Below are positions 46,726 through 57,737 of a stretch of DNA of 64,000 nt, one piece after another. Below the pieces are notes generated by a model that saw only the letters and a program-made list of their open reading frames with translations, did not search any database and had not been told where the DNA came from. Origin of the DNA: Acinetobacter wuhouensis. Lineage in GTDB: Bacteria > Pseudomonadota > Gammaproteobacteria > Pseudomonadales > Moraxellaceae. The translations under genes and the position numbers were made by a program. Position 1 is the stretch's first letter, and the number at the start of each line of letters is the position of its first letter. The stretch lies in NCBI RefSeq assembly GCF_001696605.3, contig NZ_CP031716.1, forward strand, positions 3,286,001-3,350,000, in the 5' to 3' direction.

Positions 46726-47031
46726 TTACCAGCTTGCCTTAACAACGCCCGGTACGTCACCTTGCATTACTGTGTCACGTAATTTGTTACGGCTTAAGCC
46801 GAACTTACGGAAGTAACCATGAGGACGACCAGTTAAACCACAACGGTTACGAAGACGTACTGGAGATGCATTACGTGGTAATGCTTGTAACTTCATCATC
46901 GCATCGAAACGTTCTTCATCAGAAGCATTTACGTTTGCAATCGTAGCTTTTAATTCAGCACGTTTTGCAGCGTATTTAGCAACTGTTGCTTCGCGTTTCA
47001 ATTCGCGATTAATCATACCTTTCTTAGCCAT
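46726..47031 (-). CDS. rpsN: 30S ribosomal protein S14
   Basis: The 101-residue long form lacks the two CxxC pairs of the zinc-binding short form, so it is the C- type. It ends [20 protein letters not shown] then [17 protein letters not shown]. Confidence 0.97.
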   Translation of the reverse strand: MAKKGMINRELKREATVAKYAAKRAELKATIANVNASDEERFDAMMKLQALPRNASPVRLRNRCGLTGRPHGYFRKFGLSRNKLRDTVMQGDVPGVVKASW

Positions 47032-47040
47032 ATCGACCTC

Positions 47041-47577
47041 TTATTTGAACGGGAAGCCAAATGCACGAATAAGTGCACGGCCTTCGTCATCGGTGCGAGC
47101 AGTCGTAGTGATAGTAATATCCATACCACGAATACGATCGATCTTATCAAAATCGATTTCAGGGAACATGATTTGTTCCTTGAGACCCATTGAATAGTTA
47201 CCACGACCATCAAATGATTTCGCAGAAAAACCGCGGAAGTCACGAATACGAGGGATCGCGATAGAGATCAAACGGTCTAAGAATTCGTACATACGTTCGC
47301 CGCGTAAAGTTACTTTACAACCAATCGGCCAACCATCACGGATTTTAAAACCAGCGATTGATTTACGAGCTAAAGTAAGCACTGGTTTTTGACCAGCAAT
47401 AGCTTGCATATCAGAAAGAGCGCCATCTAACAATTTCTTGTCAGCAGCAGCATCACCAACACCCATGTTGATAGTGATTTTTGTGATGCGAGGAATCTCC
47501 ATCACATTACCTAGACCAAGTTCTTCTTTTAACTTAGCTCGGATTTCGTCGTTATAACGCGTTTTAAGTCTGGCCAT
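47041..47577 (-). CDS. rplE: 50S ribosomal protein L5
   Basis: The 178-residue 5S rRNA-binding protein contacts P-site tRNA. It has [34 protein letters not shown] and the C-terminal [20 protein letters not shown]. It lies 16 bases after rplX. Confidence 0.97.
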   Translation of the reverse strand: MARLKTRYNDEIRAKLKEELGLGNVMEIPRITKITINMGVGDAAADKKLLDGALSDMQAIAGQKPVLTLARKSIAGFKIRDGWPIGCKVTLRGERMYEFLDRLISIAIPRIRDFRGFSAKSFDGRGNYSMGLKEQIMFPEIDFDKIDRIRGMDITITTTARTDDEGRALIRAFGFPFK

Positions 47578-47593
47578 AGCCTATTTCAACCTA

Positions 47594-47911
47594 TTACTTC
47601 GCTACCGCCACTGATTCACCATTTGACTTGTAAACGCGAGTTTTCACGCCTTCAGTCACTTGGTAACCAACACGGTCAGCCTTTTGGGTTGCAGCATTAA
47701 AAATTGCTACATTTGAAATATGAAGCGAAGCTTCTTGTGTAACGATAGCGCCTTCAGCACCTGTTGCACGGTTCGGCTTTTGATGCTTCTTAACTAAGTT
47801 AAGGCCTTCAACCTTAACTTGGTCATTTGAAACAGACAACACAGTACCCTGTTTGCCTTTTTCTTTACCTGCGATCACAATTACTTGATCGCCTTTTCTA
47901 ATCTTAGCCAT
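47594..47911 (-). CDS. rplX: 50S ribosomal protein L24
   Basis: The 105-residue assembly-initiating protein has an N-terminal KOW motif ([20 protein letters not shown]) and [13 protein letters not shown]. Confidence 0.97.
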   Translation of the reverse strand: MAKIRKGDQVIVIAGKEKGKQGTVLSVSNDQVKVEGLNLVKKHQKPNRATGAEGAIVTQEASLHISNVAIFNAATQKADRVGYQVTEGVKTRVYKSNGESVAVAK

Positions 47912-47922
47912 GATTGCCTCTA

Positions 47923-48291
47923 TTATAGAACTTCAGGAGCCAATGAAATAATTTTCATGAACTGTTCAGTACGAAGTTCACGAGTCACTGGTCCGAAAAT
48001 ACGAGTTGCAATCGGTGCTTTGTTGTTGTTCAAAATAACAGCTGCGTTATCGTCGAAACGAATAACAGAACCATCTGGACGACGGATGCCGAATTTTGTA
48101 CGTACAACAACAGCATTCATCACGTCACCTTTTTTAACACGGCCACGTGGAATAGCTTCTTTTACAGTAACTTTAATAATGTCGCCAACAGAAGCATAAC
48201 GACGATGTGAACCACCAAGTACTTTAATACATTGTACGCGGCGAGCACCACTGTTGTCTGCTACGTCTAGCATACTTTCGGTTTGAATCAT
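47923..48291 (-). CDS. rplN: 50S ribosomal protein L14
   Basis: The 122-residue subunit-interface protein starts [20 protein letters not shown] and ends [20 protein letters not shown]. It is the first gene of the spc group; a long hairpin lies between it and rpsQ. Confidence 0.97.
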   Translation of the reverse strand: MIQTESMLDVADNSGARRVQCIKVLGGSHRRYASVGDIIKVTVKEAIPRGRVKKGDVMNAVVVRTKFGIRRPDGSVIRFDDNAAVILNNNKAPIATRIFGPVTRELRTEQFMKIISLAPEVL

Positions 48292-48310
48292 TGCCCTACT
48301 CCAAAACCGA

Positions 48311-48368
48311 GCATCACCGGTCGCAATTTCGAAAGGCTCAAAGAGTACTCGAAATTGACCGATGATGC
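48311..48368. promoter_or_regulatory. long hairpin at the S10/spc boundary
   Basis: The 22-base arm 48311-48332 (GCATCA to TTTCGA) pairs with the 20-base arm 48349-48368 with one mismatch and a 2-base bulge, around a 16-base loop. It lies between rpsQ and rplN. No T-run follows on the minus strand, so it may be a processing or attenuation site rather than a simple terminator. Confidence 0.6.
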
Positions 48369-48382
48369 AACAAGAACGTTAA

Positions 48383-48640
48383 TTACTCAGCAGCAGCTTC
48401 AATAACTTCCACTAAAGTCCAAGCTTTAGTTTTTGAGATTGGGCGGCTTTCTTTGATGGTTACAACATCACCAGTTTTAGCTGTGTTGTTCTCATCATGA
48501 GCGTGTAATTTAGTTGAACGGCGAATTGATTTGCCATACAACGGGTGTTGAACGCGGCGTTCAATAAGTACAACAATAGACTTGTCCATTTTGTCACTTA
48601 CGACTTTACCTGTTAACGTGCGAACTGTTTGCTCACTCAT
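48383..48640 (-). CDS. rpsQ: 30S ribosomal protein S17
   Basis: The 85-residue OB-fold protein starts [20 protein letters not shown] and has [17 protein letters not shown]. It overlaps the rpmC stop by 4 bases (ATGA). It is the last gene of the S10 group. Confidence 0.97.
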   Translation of the reverse strand: MSEQTVRTLTGKVVSDKMDKSIVVLIERRVQHPLYGKSIRRSTKLHAHDENNTAKTGDVVTIKESRPISKTKAWTLVEVIEAAAE

Positions 48641-48834
48641 TGTGCGTTCCCCTGTTTTTCGGTAAGGAGGGTCTTGATACGAGCAATTGTCTTACGAGTA
48701 AGCGCAACTTCATGCGATTTACCCAATTGACCAGTTGCTTTCGCCATACGAAGACGGAATTGGTTAAGCTGTTGCTCATCAAGCAAAGCTGTCAACTCTT
48801 CTACCGACTTTTCACGTAGATCTTTAGTTTTCAT
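48637..48834 (-). CDS. rpmC: 50S ribosomal protein L29
   Basis: The 65-residue two-helix protein near the tunnel exit starts [20 protein letters not shown] and has the [20 protein letters not shown] end. It shares one base with the rplP stop and overlaps rpsQ. Confidence 0.97.
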   Translation of the reverse strand: MKTKDLREKSVEELTALLDEQQLNQFRLRMAKATGQLGKSHEVALTRKTIARIKTLLTEKQGNAQ

Positions 48835-49247
48835 TACATCACCGTCTTAGTAACGATAGTGGTTTTGAACGGAAGTTTAGCAGCTGCAAGCGTAAACGCT
48901 TCACGAGCTAATTCTTCACTCACACCATCCATTTCGTACAAGATCTTACCTGGTTTGATTTGGCAAACCCAGTATTCCACAGAACCTTTACCTTTACCCA
49001 TACGAACTTCTAATGGTTTTTCAGTAATTGGTTTGTCTGGGAAAACACGGATAAAGATCTTACCACCACGTTTAACACGACGGCTAATTGTACGACGCGC
49101 AGCTTCAATTTGACGCGCAGTCATTTGACCACGTTCAACTGATTTAAGTGCGATTGTACCGAAAGATACTGTGCTACCACGGTGCGCTAGACCAGTGTTA
49201 CGGCCTTTTTGCACTTTACGGAATTTAGTACGTTTAGGTTGCAACAT
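48834..49247 (-). CDS. rplP: 50S ribosomal protein L16
   Basis: The 137-residue protein sits near the A site. It starts [20 protein letters not shown] and has [20 protein letters not shown]. It lies 3 bases after rpsC. Confidence 0.97.
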   Translation of the reverse strand: MLQPKRTKFRKVQKGRNTGLAHRGSTVSFGTIALKSVERGQMTARQIEAARRTISRRVKRGGKIFIRVFPDKPITEKPLEVRMGKGKGSVEYWVCQIKPGKILYEMDGVSEELAREAFTLAAAKLPFKTTIVTKTVM

Positions 49248-49250
49248 GGA

Positions 49251-50003
49251 TTATTCTCCTTTTTCAGCAGAACGATCATTGCGACGACCACGACGCTCTT
49301 GACCTTCACCACGACCGCGACCGCGTTTAGCTGGACGTTCTTCAGCAGGAGCAGGGTTCATGACTTGTTTCATGCCACCTAAGATCTCGCCACGGAAAAT
49401 CCAAACTTTAACACCAATCGTACCGTAAGTAGTTTCAGCACGCATAGTTGCATAGTCGATATCAGCACGAAGTGTATGCAAAGGTACACGACCTTCACGA
49501 TACCATTCAGTACGTGCAATTTCAGCACCGCCTAAACGACCAGAAACTTCAACTTTAATACCTTTAGCACCAGCACGCATAGAGTTTTGAACCGCACGCT
49601 TCATAGCACGACGGAACATTACACGTTTTTCCAATTGAGAAGCGATAGCTTCAGCAACTAAACGAGCGTCTAAGTCTGGGCGATCGATTTCGTTGATGCT
49701 TACTTGCGCTGGAACACCCATAATTGTAGTGAGTTCACGCTGTAATTTTTCAATGTCTTCGCCTTTTTTACCGATCACGATACCTGGACGAGCAGTACTA
49801 ATAGTTACTTTAGCAGCGCCTGTAGGACGTTCGATAAGAATATTGCTGATCATCGCGCTTTTAAGTTTTTTAGTTAAAAACTCACGAACTTGAAGATCTT
49901 TAAGCAAGTATTCAGCGTATTGTTTCGGACTCGCATACCAGTTGGCGTTATGACGTTTTACAACACCAAGGCGGATACCGATTGGATGAACCTTCTGACC
50001 CAT
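49251..50003 (-). CDS. rpsC: 30S ribosomal protein S3
   Basis: The 250-residue protein lies at the mRNA entry channel, with a KH domain ([20 protein letters not shown]). It starts [20 protein letters not shown]. It is longer than the E. coli protein (233) because of a C-terminal tail (about 220-250) rich in Arg, Gly and Glu. Confidence 0.97.
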   Translation of the reverse strand: MGQKVHPIGIRLGVVKRHNANWYASPKQYAEYLLKDLQVREFLTKKLKSAMISNILIERPTGAAKVTISTARPGIVIGKKGEDIEKLQRELTTIMGVPAQVSINEIDRPDLDARLVAEAIASQLEKRVMFRRAMKRAVQNSMRAGAKGIKVEVSGRLGGAEIARTEWYREGRVPLHTLRADIDYATMRAETTYGTIGVKVWIFRGEILGGMKQVMNPAPAEERPAKRGRGRGEGQERRGRRNDRSAEKGE

Positions 50004-50004
50004 A

Positions 50005-50337
50005 TCAAACCCCTACCTTAACGGTAATGTGACAAGTACGCTTAGTAATACGATCTGCACGGCCTTTAGCACGTGGCATAATACGTTTAAGGCTCATGCC
50101 TTCATCAACGTAAATCGTAGTTACTTTAAGATCGTCTACATCTAAACTGTTATTATGTTCAGCGTTTGCAATCGCAGATTCCAATGCTTTTTTAACTAAA
50201 ACTGCAGCTTTTTTGTTGCTGAAGTTCAAGATATTTAAAGCGTGCGCAACAGATTTGCCGCGGATTAGATCTGCAACCAAACGAGTTTTTTGTGCCGAGA
50301 TAGCGGCACCGCGTAATTTAGCAGTTACTTCCATCAT
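50005..50337 (-). CDS. rplV: 50S ribosomal protein L22
   Basis: The 110-residue protein's beta-hairpin lines the exit tunnel. It has [20 protein letters not shown] and the hairpin-end [20 protein letters not shown]. Two adjacent ATG codons open the frame; either could be used. Confidence 0.97.
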   Translation of the reverse strand: MMEVTAKLRGAAISAQKTRLVADLIRGKSVAHALNILNFSNKKAAVLVKKALESAIANAEHNNSLDVDDLKVTTIYVDEGMSLKRIMPRAKGRADRITKRTCHITVKVGV

Positions 50338-50345
50338 AGCACCTA

Positions 50346-50621
50346 TTAACGTTTAGACTTCTTGTCAACACCGTGACCACGATAGGTACGAGTTGGCGCG
50401 AATTCACCTAATTTATGTCCAACCATGTGTTCAGATACGATCACTGGAACATGGTTACGGCCATTGTGTACAGAAATTGTTAAACCAACAAAATCTGGGA
50501 GGATCATCGAACGACGCGACCAAGTTTTGATCGGCTTACGGTTATTAGCCGCGATTGCCGCTTCAACCTTAGCGAACAAGTGCGCATCGACGAATGGGCC
50601 TTTTTTCAGAGAACGAGGCAT
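50346..50621 (-). CDS. rpsS: 30S ribosomal protein S19
   Basis: The 91-residue head protein starts [20 protein letters not shown] and ends [20 protein letters not shown] plus Arg. Confidence 0.97.
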   Translation of the reverse strand: MPRSLKKGPFVDAHLFAKVEAAIAANNRKPIKTWSRRSMILPDFVGLTISVHNGRNHVPVIVSEHMVGHKLGEFAPTRTYRGHGVDKKSKR

Positions 50622-50640
50622 TGTCAGATTCCTTTACTTG

Positions 50641-51465
50641 TTACTTAACGCGACGGTCGCGAATGATCATCTTAGTCGTACGCTTGTTGGTACGTGTTTT
50701 GTACCCTTTAGCTTTTTGACCCCATGGGCTTACAGGTTGAATACCTTTGTTACGCCCTTCACCACCACCATGTGGATGGTCTACTGGGTTCATCGCCATA
50801 CCACGAACGGTAGGACGAACGCCACGCCAGCGTGCTGCACCTGCTTTACCAAGTGAGCGAAGGTTGCTTTCTGAGTTAGATACTTCACCTAACACAGCGC
50901 GACATTCAACGTGTACTTTACGCATTTCGCCTGAACGTAGACGAATGATAGCGTAAGAACCGTCACGACCTAATAACTGAGCAGAAGTACCAGCAGAACG
51001 CACTAATTGTGCACCTTTACCGATTTTAAGCTCGATGTTATGAAGTGTAGAACCGATAGGCATGTTACGAAGTGGTAAGCAGTTACCTGGACGAATTGGA
51101 GCATCGTTACCAGATTGTACTTTATCACCAGCACGTAGACCTTTAGGCGCAATGATATAACGACGTTCACCGTCAGCATAAAGCACAAGTGCAATATGTG
51201 AAGTACGGTTAGGATCGTATTCGATACGCTCTACAGTCGCAGGAATGCCATCTTTGTTACGTTTAAAGTCAACGATACGATAGTGTTGCTTATGACCACC
51301 ACCAACGTGACGAGTAGTAATGTGACCGTTGTTATTACGACCACCAGTACGTTTTTTTGCTTCTACCAACGGAGCATAAGGTGCGCCTTTGTGAAGATGA
51401 TTGTGAACAACCTTCTCTACAAAGCGACGCCCTGGAGACGTTGGCTTACATTTTTGAATAGGCAT
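50641..51465 (-). CDS. rplB: 50S ribosomal protein L2
   Basis: The 274-residue protein is needed for subunit joining and peptidyl-transferase activity. It has [20 protein letters not shown] near the start and the diagnostic [17 protein letters not shown] (with the conserved His) near the end. It lies 11 bases after rplW. Confidence 0.98.
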   Translation of the reverse strand: MPIQKCKPTSPGRRFVEKVVHNHLHKGAPYAPLVEAKKRTGGRNNNGHITTRHVGGGHKQHYRIVDFKRNKDGIPATVERIEYDPNRTSHIALVLYADGERRYIIAPKGLRAGDKVQSGNDAPIRPGNCLPLRNMPIGSTLHNIELKIGKGAQLVRSAGTSAQLLGRDGSYAIIRLRSGEMRKVHVECRAVLGEVSNSESNLRSLGKAGAARWRGVRPTVRGMAMNPVDHPHGGGEGRNKGIQPVSPWGQKAKGYKTRTNKRTTKMIIRDRRVK

Positions 51466-51476
51466 AATTCTCGTCC

Positions 51477-51797
51477 TTATTCCGCTGCGTTTTCAGCGGT
51501 ATCGCCCAAGTCAGCCATTTCAACATCTTGGCCAGCTTTCAGGGTGACGTATGCTTTTTTAACATCAGAACGACGTCCTAATGTACGACCAAAGCGCTTA
51601 GTCTTACCTTTAGTGATAGTCGTGTTAACTTTAACAACTTCTACACCAAACAATTGTTCAACTGCTTTTTTGATTTCAAGTTTGTTTGCATCAAGTGCAA
51701 CTTTAAATACTTGAACACCAGCAGTTTCACCTAAAACTTGTGCTTTTTCTGAGAATACAGGTCCTTTTAGGACTTGATAGATACGTTCGTTGTTCAT
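51477..51797 (-). CDS. rplW: 50S ribosomal protein L23
   Basis: The 106-residue protein at the tunnel exit docks SRP and trigger factor. It has [16 protein letters not shown] and [20 protein letters not shown]. Its start overlaps the rplD stop by 4 bases. Confidence 0.97.
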   Translation of the reverse strand: MNNERIYQVLKGPVFSEKAQVLGETAGVQVFKVALDANKLEIKKAVEQLFGVEVVKVNTTITKGKTKRFGRTLGRRSDVKKAYVTLKAGQDVEMADLGDTAENAAE

Positions 51798-52396
51798 CCG
51801 AGTTCTACCTCAATTTTCTTAGCAGCAGCAACAGACATTACAACTTTATCGAACGCGATCAAGCCAACAGGATCGATCCCAGCAGCATCAACCACATCAA
51901 CGTGTGGAAGGTTACGAGCAGCTAAATATAGATTTTCATCTACAGCTTCTGTAACGATTAATGCGCGAGTAGCGTTCAAGTCGTTAAGTTTTGCAAGCAA
52001 TTCTTTAGTTTTAGGCGCTTCAACAGCAAACTCTTCAACTAATACAAGACGATCTTGGCGAACAAGTTCAGCTAAGATACATTGCATTGCACCGCGGTAC
52101 ATTTTACGGTTCACTTTTTGAGACCAATCTTGTGGACGAGCAGCAAAAGTTTTACCACCACCAACCCAGATTGGGCTACGAATAGAACCAGCACGAGCGC
52201 GGCCAGTACCTTTTTGACGGAATGGTTTTTTACCACCGCCAGAAACGTCTGCACGTGATTTTTGTGCTTTTGAGCCTTGACGACCACCAGCTAAATAAGC
52301 TGTAACAACTTGGTGTACAAGAGCTTCATTAAAGTCACGACCAAACGCAACTTCAGACAATTCAACAGCAGAGCCGGAAACAGTTTTTAAATTCAC
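51794..52396 (-). CDS. rplD: 50S ribosomal protein L4
   Basis: The 200-residue protein has a tunnel loop ([20 protein letters not shown] then [10 protein letters not shown]). In E. coli L4 also represses its own operon by acting on the S10 leader; the about 165-nt structured leader upstream of rpsJ here would allow similar control. Confidence 0.97.
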   Translation of the reverse strand: MNLKTVSGSAVELSEVAFGRDFNEALVHQVVTAYLAGGRQGSKAQKSRADVSGGGKKPFRQKGTGRARAGSIRSPIWVGGGKTFAARPQDWSQKVNRKMYRGAMQCILAELVRQDRLVLVEEFAVEAPKTKELLAKLNDLNATRALIVTEAVDENLYLAARNLPHVDVVDAAGIDPVGLIAFDKVVMSVAAAKKIEVELG

Positions 52397-52407
52397 GTTA
52401 TTTCCCC

Positions 52408-53046
52408 TCAGGCCTTGATCGTAGGACGAACAGTTACGTCACCACCAGTCGCACCAGGAATCGCGCCTTTAACAACAAGAACTGAACGTTCTGTGTCGAT
52501 AGCAACAATTTCAAGACCCTGTGTAGTTACACGTTCAGCACCTAAATGGCCAGCCATTTTTTTGCCTTTGAATACACGACCAGGAGTCTGGTTTTGACCA
52601 GTAGAACCTAAAACACGGTGAGAAACCGAGTTACCGTGAGTAGCATCTTGCGTACGGAAGTTCCAACGCTTAACACCACCTTGGAAACCTTTACCTTTAG
52701 ACGTACCAGTTACATCAACGATTTGACCAACTGTGAACAAGTCAACAGTTAACGTACCGCCAACTTCACGACCTTCAAGATCAGCTTCTGTAGCGCGGAA
52801 TTCTTGAACCAAACGACCAGCAGCAACACCCGCTTTAGCGAAGTGACCTTTTTGAGCGTTAGTTACGCGAGATTCGCGACGTTCACCAGTAGTGATTTGA
52901 ATCGCTTGATAACCATCAGTTTCAAGCGTTTTGATTTGAGTGATACGGTTAGGATCAACCTCAATCACTGTTACAGGTACAGAAACACCAGCATCTGTAA
53001 AGATACGTGTCATACCGCACTTGCGACCGACTAAACCAATAGCCAT
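52408..53046 (-). CDS. rplC: 50S ribosomal protein L3
   Basis: The 212-residue early-assembly protein starts [20 protein letters not shown] and has the [20 protein letters not shown] extension with the Gln that is often methylated. The ATG at 53046 is preferred over one two codons earlier (53052). Confidence 0.97.
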   Translation of the reverse strand: MAIGLVGRKCGMTRIFTDAGVSVPVTVIEVDPNRITQIKTLETDGYQAIQITTGERRESRVTNAQKGHFAKAGVAAGRLVQEFRATEADLEGREVGGTLTVDLFTVGQIVDVTGTSKGKGFQGGVKRWNFRTQDATHGNSVSHRVLGSTGQNQTPGRVFKGKKMAGHLGAERVTTQGLEIVAIDTERSVLVVKGAIPGATGGDVTVRPTIKA

Positions 53047-53105
53047 GTGCATAAACCTCTAAAAAAGCGGCCTAATTAACTTAGAGCGTTAATTAACCGA
53101 AAGCC

Positions 53106-53417
53106 TTAACCCAATGCGATCTGAACATCAACACCAGCTGCAAGATCTAATTTCATCAATGCATCTACAGTTTTGTCTGTAGGTTGAACGATGTCGATCA
53201 AACGTTTGTAAGTGCGGATCTCGTATTGGTCACGCGCATCTTTGTTAACGTGTGGTGATGTTAAAACGTTAAAACGTTCGATGCGAGTAGGCATCGGGAT
53301 TGGACCACAAACTTGTGCGCCAGTACGTTTTGCTGTTTCTACGATCTCTTGAGACGATTGATCAATTAGACGGTGATCAAAAGACTTAAGACGGATACGA
53401 ATTCTCTGGTTAGACAT
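53106..53417 (-). CDS. rpsJ: 30S ribosomal protein S10 / NusE
   Basis: The 103-residue ribosomal protein also acts as NusE in antitermination and in coupling transcription to translation. It starts [20 protein letters not shown] and has [20 protein letters not shown]. The ATG at 53417 has GGAG 10 bases upstream; a frame extension to 53453 runs into the leader and is not used. It is the first gene of the S10 operon. Confidence 0.97.
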   Translation of the reverse strand: MSNQRIRIRLKSFDHRLIDQSSQEIVETAKRTGAQVCGPIPMPTRIERFNVLTSPHVNKDARDQYEIRTYKRLIDIVQPTDKTVDALMKLDLAAGVDVQIALG

Positions 53418-53583
53418 ACCAGTTAACTCCAAGCCAAATATATAAAGAATCACTCCTGACGCATCTCACCCCACTAAAAAGGCAAGTGTCAAGAGCAGTG
53501 AAAATCACTAAGGTCGTGATCGATGCCACGACTGTAACGATCTGGATAACTTTCTTCGCTATCCACCCCTCCATATCGAAGGG
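53418..53583 (-). promoter_or_regulatory. structured leader of the S10 operon
   Basis: About 165 transcribed bases precede rpsJ. They can form at least three hairpins: GGATA/TATCC (53544-53564), GTCGTG/CACGAC (53513-53532) and AGTGA/TCACT (53497-53509). Length and position match the E. coli S10 leader that L4 acts upon; the mechanism here is inferred. Confidence 0.55.
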
Positions 53584-53589
53584 TCGCTC

Positions 53590-53618
53590 ATTATAACGAT
53601 TGTTTAACGCTTAAGCAA
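53590..53618 (-). promoter_or_regulatory. promoter of the S10 operon
   Basis: On the minus strand TTGCTT (complement of 53613-53618), a 17-base spacer and a perfect TATAAT (complement of 53590-53595), followed by GAGCGACC. Confidence 0.85.
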
Positions 53619-53691
53619 ACCTATTTCAGGCTTTTTCTTGTTTTTTACTGAATTATTTGTAACCTGCACAGTTTAAAAAATAATCTTATTT

Positions 53692-54417
53692 TTATACTTG
53701 CAAAACATAGTCAATGGCGCGATTTAAAAGCTGATTACCCATTGAATATTCCAATTTTTGTGTTTTTTTTAAACTCGATAATGATTGTGTATACGCTTCT
53801 TTAAAGACACAATCTTCTTCTTCATGTTCTATAAAAATATTTAAACTATGTGGGGTGATTTCTGGATGAAATTGAAAGCCCAGAACATTTCGACCAATTT
53901 GATACATTTGATTTGCACAGGCTGTATTTTCAGCCAAACGAATCGCACCTTTCGGAATATCAAAGGTTTCACTGTGCCATTGCATCACTTTTAATTCTTC
54001 AGGTAACTGAAAATACGCTTCTGGAATATGATTGCTTTTATTCACCAGTGTCCAGCCAATTTCTTGCTGAGGGTTGCGCTTTACATTTGCACCTAAAGCA
54101 TTGGCAATCAATTGTCCACCTAAGCACAGACCAATCGCAGGTTTCTCAGAAGCCAAATAGCGTCGAATCCAACGCTTTTCTATTTTCAGCCAAGGATAAT
54201 TTGCTTCATCATTGACACTCATCTCGCCCCCCATGATGATCAGCAAATCCACATCACTCACTAGCGGTAAAGCGTCTATATCTATAGTAGAATCCGTTGG
54301 CAAAGCAAAAAATTCTGTTGCCGTTATTTCAGCACCCATGGCTTTTAAATAGTCATAACAACTGCCAAAGCCCTCACCTGCAATATGCTGAAAATAATGC
54401 ACTTTAAGTTTTTTCAT
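53692..54417 (-). CDS. class I glutamine amidotransferase-like protein
   Basis: The 241-residue protein resembles the GuaA amidotransferase domain. It has the nucleophile elbow GLCLGGQ and the distal FQFHPEIT with the catalytic His and Glu. A preceding IMGGEMSVNDEANYPWLKIE is typical of the stand-alone GMP-synthase-like group. No synthase partner is encoded next to it, so the acceptor reaction (or another gamma-glutamyl hydrolase role) is unknown. The ATG at 54417 has AGGTGA about 5 bases upstream; a longer frame to 54495 adds a hydrophobic leader that I consider spurious. Confidence 0.85.
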   Translation of the reverse strand: MKKLKVHYFQHIAGEGFGSCYDYLKAMGAEITATEFFALPTDSTIDIDALPLVSDVDLLIIMGGEMSVNDEANYPWLKIEKRWIRRYLASEKPAIGLCLGGQLIANALGANVKRNPQQEIGWTLVNKSNHIPEAYFQLPEELKVMQWHSETFDIPKGAIRLAENTACANQMYQIGRNVLGFQFHPEITPHSLNIFIEHEEEDCVFKEAYTQSLSSLKKTQKLEYSMGNQLLNRAIDYVLQV

Positions 54418-54599
54418 ATAATCACCTATTCTTGTTGTATCTATTTCGCTACAAATCAAAAAAACACAGGTGTATAGAAGCAAAAATGAAGCCAATATCG
54501 GTTTTATTTATTATTTTTCACAAATTATCGCTTTCCGTCATGAATCAATTATGTTCTGCTTATTGGCATATTATTGATTCTTTAAATTTGAGTATTCTT

Positions 54600-55784
54600 G
54601 TGAAACTAACACCACAAACTGCTTTAATTCATGCGCCACGTAAAGCACCACAATTTATAAATACTGTACAAGCTCCCCTATTTCGTGCATCGACGATCAT
54701 CTTTGAAAATACCGATGCACTATTTAACCGCCATTGGACAGATGACTATGATTATAGTTATGGGACGCATGGCACGCCAACAACCTTTACTTTAGGCGAT
54801 CATATTGCCCAAATCGAAGGTGGAAAATATTGTTTGCTTGCACCAAGTGGATTATCAGCAATTAACCTCGTCAATTCTTGTTTTTTAAGTCATGGCGATG
54901 AAGTTTGGGTCGCAGACAACATCTATGGTCCAAATATGGAACATTTGCGTAATTTAGAAACGCGTTATGGTATTGATGTAAAAGTGTATAACCCGATTGA
55001 TGCTGATTCATTTCAACCCAGTGAAAAAGCCAAATTGCTTTGGTTAGAAGCAGCAGGCTCGGTCACTTTAGAATTTCCAGATTTGATCAATCTAGTGAAA
55101 AAAGCCAAATCCAAACATATACTCACTGCTTTAGATAATACTTGGGGTGCGGGATTAGCTTTTAATGCCTTTGATTTTAGTGATGAGCATTTAAGTGTAG
55201 ATGTCTCTGTCCATGCACTGACTAAATACCCAAGTGGTGGTGGTGATATTCTGATGGGTTCGGTGGTCACTCGCGTTAAAGCCTTACACCATAAACTGTT
55301 TCGTACACATGCCATTCAAGGCATTGCAATTTCAGGGGATGATGCCGCACAAGTCCAGCGCAGTTTGGCATCTATGCAAATCCGCTATCAGCATCAATCC
55401 AACAGTGCCTTACACGTTCTACAATGGCTCAAAACCCAAGAGGCTTTTGCTCAAGTGCTCCACCCCGCTGATCCTGATAATATCAGTCATCAATATTGGA
55501 AAGACACTTGCCAAACTAAACAAAGTGCAGGCTTAGTTAGTGTCATCTTTAAAGCTGAATATGACATGACCGCGATTCGGAAATTCTGTGACCACTTAAA
55601 GTTATTTAAAATTGGTTTCAGTTGGGGCGGTCCTGTCAGTTTAGTGATGTTATATAAATTGGATGACATGCGCCATTTAGATCATTCACATTTACAAAAA
55701 GGCGTATTGGTTCGTTTCTGTATCGGCTTGGAAGACGCTGATGATCTGATTGCGGATATTCAGCAGGCTTTAAAAGCTTTGTAA
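54600..55784 (+). CDS. metC: cystathionine beta-lyase (Cys/Met metabolism PLP enzyme)
   Basis: The 394-residue PLP enzyme of the gamma family cleaves cystathionine to homocysteine, pyruvate and ammonia. It has a start region like KLTPQTALIHAPRKAPQFIN, the YSYGTHGTPTTFTL loop, and Lys209 in HALTKYPSGGGDILMG as the PLP-binding lysine. The closing FSWGGPVSLV and VRFCIGLEDADDLIADIQQA are MetC-like. The start is taken as GTG at 54600. An ATG at 54540 or the frame from 54432 would add 20-56 residues with no family counterpart. Confidence 0.88.
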   Translation: MKLTPQTALIHAPRKAPQFINTVQAPLFRASTIIFENTDALFNRHWTDDYDYSYGTHGTPTTFTLGDHIAQIEGGKYCLLAPSGLSAINLVNSCFLSHGDEVWVADNIYGPNMEHLRNLETRYGIDVKVYNPIDADSFQPSEKAKLLWLEAAGSVTLEFPDLINLVKKAKSKHILTALDNTWGAGLAFNAFDFSDEHLSVDVSVHALTKYPSGGGDILMGSVVTRVKALHHKLFRTHAIQGIAISGDDAAQVQRSLASMQIRYQHQSNSALHVLQWLKTQEAFAQVLHPADPDNISHQYWKDTCQTKQSAGLVSVIFKAEYDMTAIRKFCDHLKLFKIGFSWGGPVSLVMLYKLDDMRHLDHSHLQKGVLVRFCIGLEDADDLIADIQQALKAL

Positions 55785-55812
55785 ATCAAAGGCAATATTT
55801 TAAATATCGCTT

Positions 55813-55850
55813 AAGAACAACATGCATAGCAAAGCCTGTTGTTCTTTTTA
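55813..55850 (+). terminator. terminator of metC
   Basis: AAGAACAACA (55813-55822) and TGTTGTTCTT (55837-55846) are perfect arms around a 14-base loop, followed by T-rich sequence. Confidence 0.78.
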
Positions 55851-56052
55851 TAACTTATTTATCAAACTTTTATTACTCGGCATCCATTAAATTCCCTAAA
55901 CATTTAAAACACTATAAATTCAGTAATTTTAGAATTCATCTTACTTTGTCTGAGCATTGTAAAAATAGATAAAAATTAAGCACAACGCATTCTTTCTATG
56001 TTAAAAATTAAAGCAATAATTCCAAAGTTTATAGTTAGAAATAGGTTTATTT

Positions 56053-57612
56053 ATGGCAACGCCAATCGTCATTGCAAAAAAAACATCAGATACATCACAA
56101 GATATTGTTTTACACTCACAATTTGCTAACCGTCATGGATTAATCGCAGGCGCAACAGGGACAGGAAAAACAGTCACACTCAAAGTCCTTGCTGAAAGCT
56201 TTTCACGCATCGGCGTACCTGTATTTTTAGCTGATGCCAAAGGCGATGTTTCTAGTATTGCCAAAGCAGGATCAAGTAACCCTAAATTCGATGAACGTAT
56301 CAAAAGCTTAGGGATTGAGAGTGTTCCTTTTGCAAGTTCACCAACCACGTTTTGGGATTTATTTGGTGAGCAAGGTCATCCCATTCGAACAACGATGTCG
56401 GAAATTGGACCACTCCTCTTGGCGCAAATGCTGAATTTAAATGACACCCAAGAAGGCGTACTTTCAGCGGTATTCCGTGTGGCGGATGATCAAGGTTTAT
56501 TATTAATTGACTTTAAAGATCTCAAAGCCATGCTGACCTATGTCAGTGAAAATGCAGCCGATTTAAAAGCAGAATATGGCAACCTTTCTCCTGCAAGCTT
56601 GGGGGCAATACAACGTAATTTACTCGCTTTAGGCGATCAAGGTGGTGAACGCTTCTTTGGTGAACCTAGCTTAGACATTATGGATTTCATTCAAACGGAT
56701 ACCAATGGTCATGGTTATATCAATCTATTGGTTGCCGACAAATTGATGAATACCCCTAAACTTTATGCAACTTTCCTTTTATGGATGTTGTCTGAACTTT
56801 TTGAAAAACTCCCTGAGGTGGGTGATCTAGACAAACCAAAACTCGTATTCTTCTTTGATGAAGCACATTTACTCTTTGACAATGCTAGCCCAACACTACA
56901 AGAGAAAATTCAACAAGTCGTCCGCCTGATTCGTTCTAAAGGTGTCGGAATTTACTTTATTACCCAAAGCCCACTGGATATTCCAGAAAGTGTTCTTGGA
57001 CAATTGGGTAACCGTGTGCAACACGCCTTACGTGCATTTACTCCTAAAGATCAAAAAGCAGTAAAAACTGCGGCTGATACTTTCCGTGCCAATCCTGAAT
57101 TTAAAGTTGCCGAAGCGATTACTGAACTGGCTGTTGGTGAAGCACTCATTAGTTGCTTAGATGAACAAGGTACGCCACAAGTGGTTGAGCGTGGCATGGT
57201 CATGCCTCCATACTCGTCATTTAGCCCAATTACACTCGATGAACGTAAAGCACTCATGGCACAAAGTATTGTTGCAGGGGTATATGACACTGAAGTCGAT
57301 CGTGACAGTGCTTATGAAATGCTACAACGTAAAGTGGATGACTCTACGCAACAACAAATCGCTTTCGAAGCAGCAGCTCAACAAGCCAAACAGCTTGAAG
57401 AAATGACTAAGCAACAAGCTGCTCTAAATAAGCAAATTGCCAAAGAACAAGAACAGCAAGCTAAAGAAGAAGCCAAAGCCGCTGCTGCACGTGCAAAGCT
57501 CACTCAAGATGTGATTGGAACTTTTGCGAAAAGTGCTGCGCGTACTTTAGGTGGACCAACAGGGCAAAAATTGGTTCGCGGTTTATTGGGTTCACTGTTT
57601 GGTGGGAAATAA
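56053..57612 (+). CDS. HerA/DUF853-type ATPase (YjgR-like)
   Basis: The 519-residue P-loop ATPase has Walker A GATGTGKT (residues 33-40), Walker [12 protein letters not shown] (about 270-280), and an arginine-finger-like region [22 protein letters not shown]-terminal coiled coil rich in Gln, Lys and Ala (about 420-490) ends in a Gly-rich [20 protein letters not shown]. This matches the DUF853 family, relatives of the HerA helicase/FtsK group. No NurA nuclease or defence partner is adjacent, so it looks like the solitary housekeeping version. Function unproven. Confidence 0.88.
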   Translation: MATPIVIAKKTSDTSQDIVLHSQFANRHGLIAGATGTGKTVTLKVLAESFSRIGVPVFLADAKGDVSSIAKAGSSNPKFDERIKSLGIESVPFASSPTTFWDLFGEQGHPIRTTMSEIGPLLLAQMLNLNDTQEGVLSAVFRVADDQGLLLIDFKDLKAMLTYVSENAADLKAEYGNLSPASLGAIQRNLLALGDQGGERFFGEPSLDIMDFIQTDTNGHGYINLLVADKLMNTPKLYATFLLWMLSELFEKLPEVGDLDKPKLVFFFDEAHLLFDNASPTLQEKIQQVVRLIRSKGVGIYFITQSPLDIPESVLGQLGNRVQHALRAFTPKDQKAVKTAADTFRANPEFKVAEAITELAVGEALISCLDEQGTPQVVERGMVMPPYSSFSPITLDERKALMAQSIVAGVYDTEVDRDSAYEMLQRKVDDSTQQQIAFEAAAQQAKQLEEMTKQQAALNKQIAKEQEQQAKEEAKAAAARAKLTQDVIGTFAKSAARTLGGPTGQKLVRGLLGSLFGGK

Positions 57613-57641
57613 GTAATTCCCTCCTAACAACATCTATACAT

Positions 57642-57668
57642 GAGGAAGGTGTAAATGACACCTTTCTC
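57642..57668 (+). terminator. hairpin after the HerA-like gene
   Basis: GAGGAAGGTGT (57642-57652) and ACACCTTTCTC (57658-57668) pair with one G-T wobble. There is no T-run after it, so terminator function is only possible. Confidence 0.45.
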
Positions 57669-57737
57669 AAAACCATCTAACATTATCATTTTAATCGTGA
57701 TATAAAATTAACCATAAAAATAATATGGATTTATTTA

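Noticed and set aside
39797..53618. Ribosomal cluster as a site of insertions or unusual gene order
   Set aside because: All genes are present in canonical order with normal lengths. Only the boundary hairpins merit comment.
54432..54600. N-terminal 56-residue extension of the MetC-like protein as a fused domain
   Set aside because: It has no family counterpart, overlaps the promoter region of the divergent amidotransferase gene, and the conserved part begins at the GTG at 54600.
56053..57612. HerA-like ATPase as part of an antiphage system
   Set aside because: No nuclease, Sir2, methyltransferase or other defence partner is adjacent. The sequence fits the common solitary DUF853 group.
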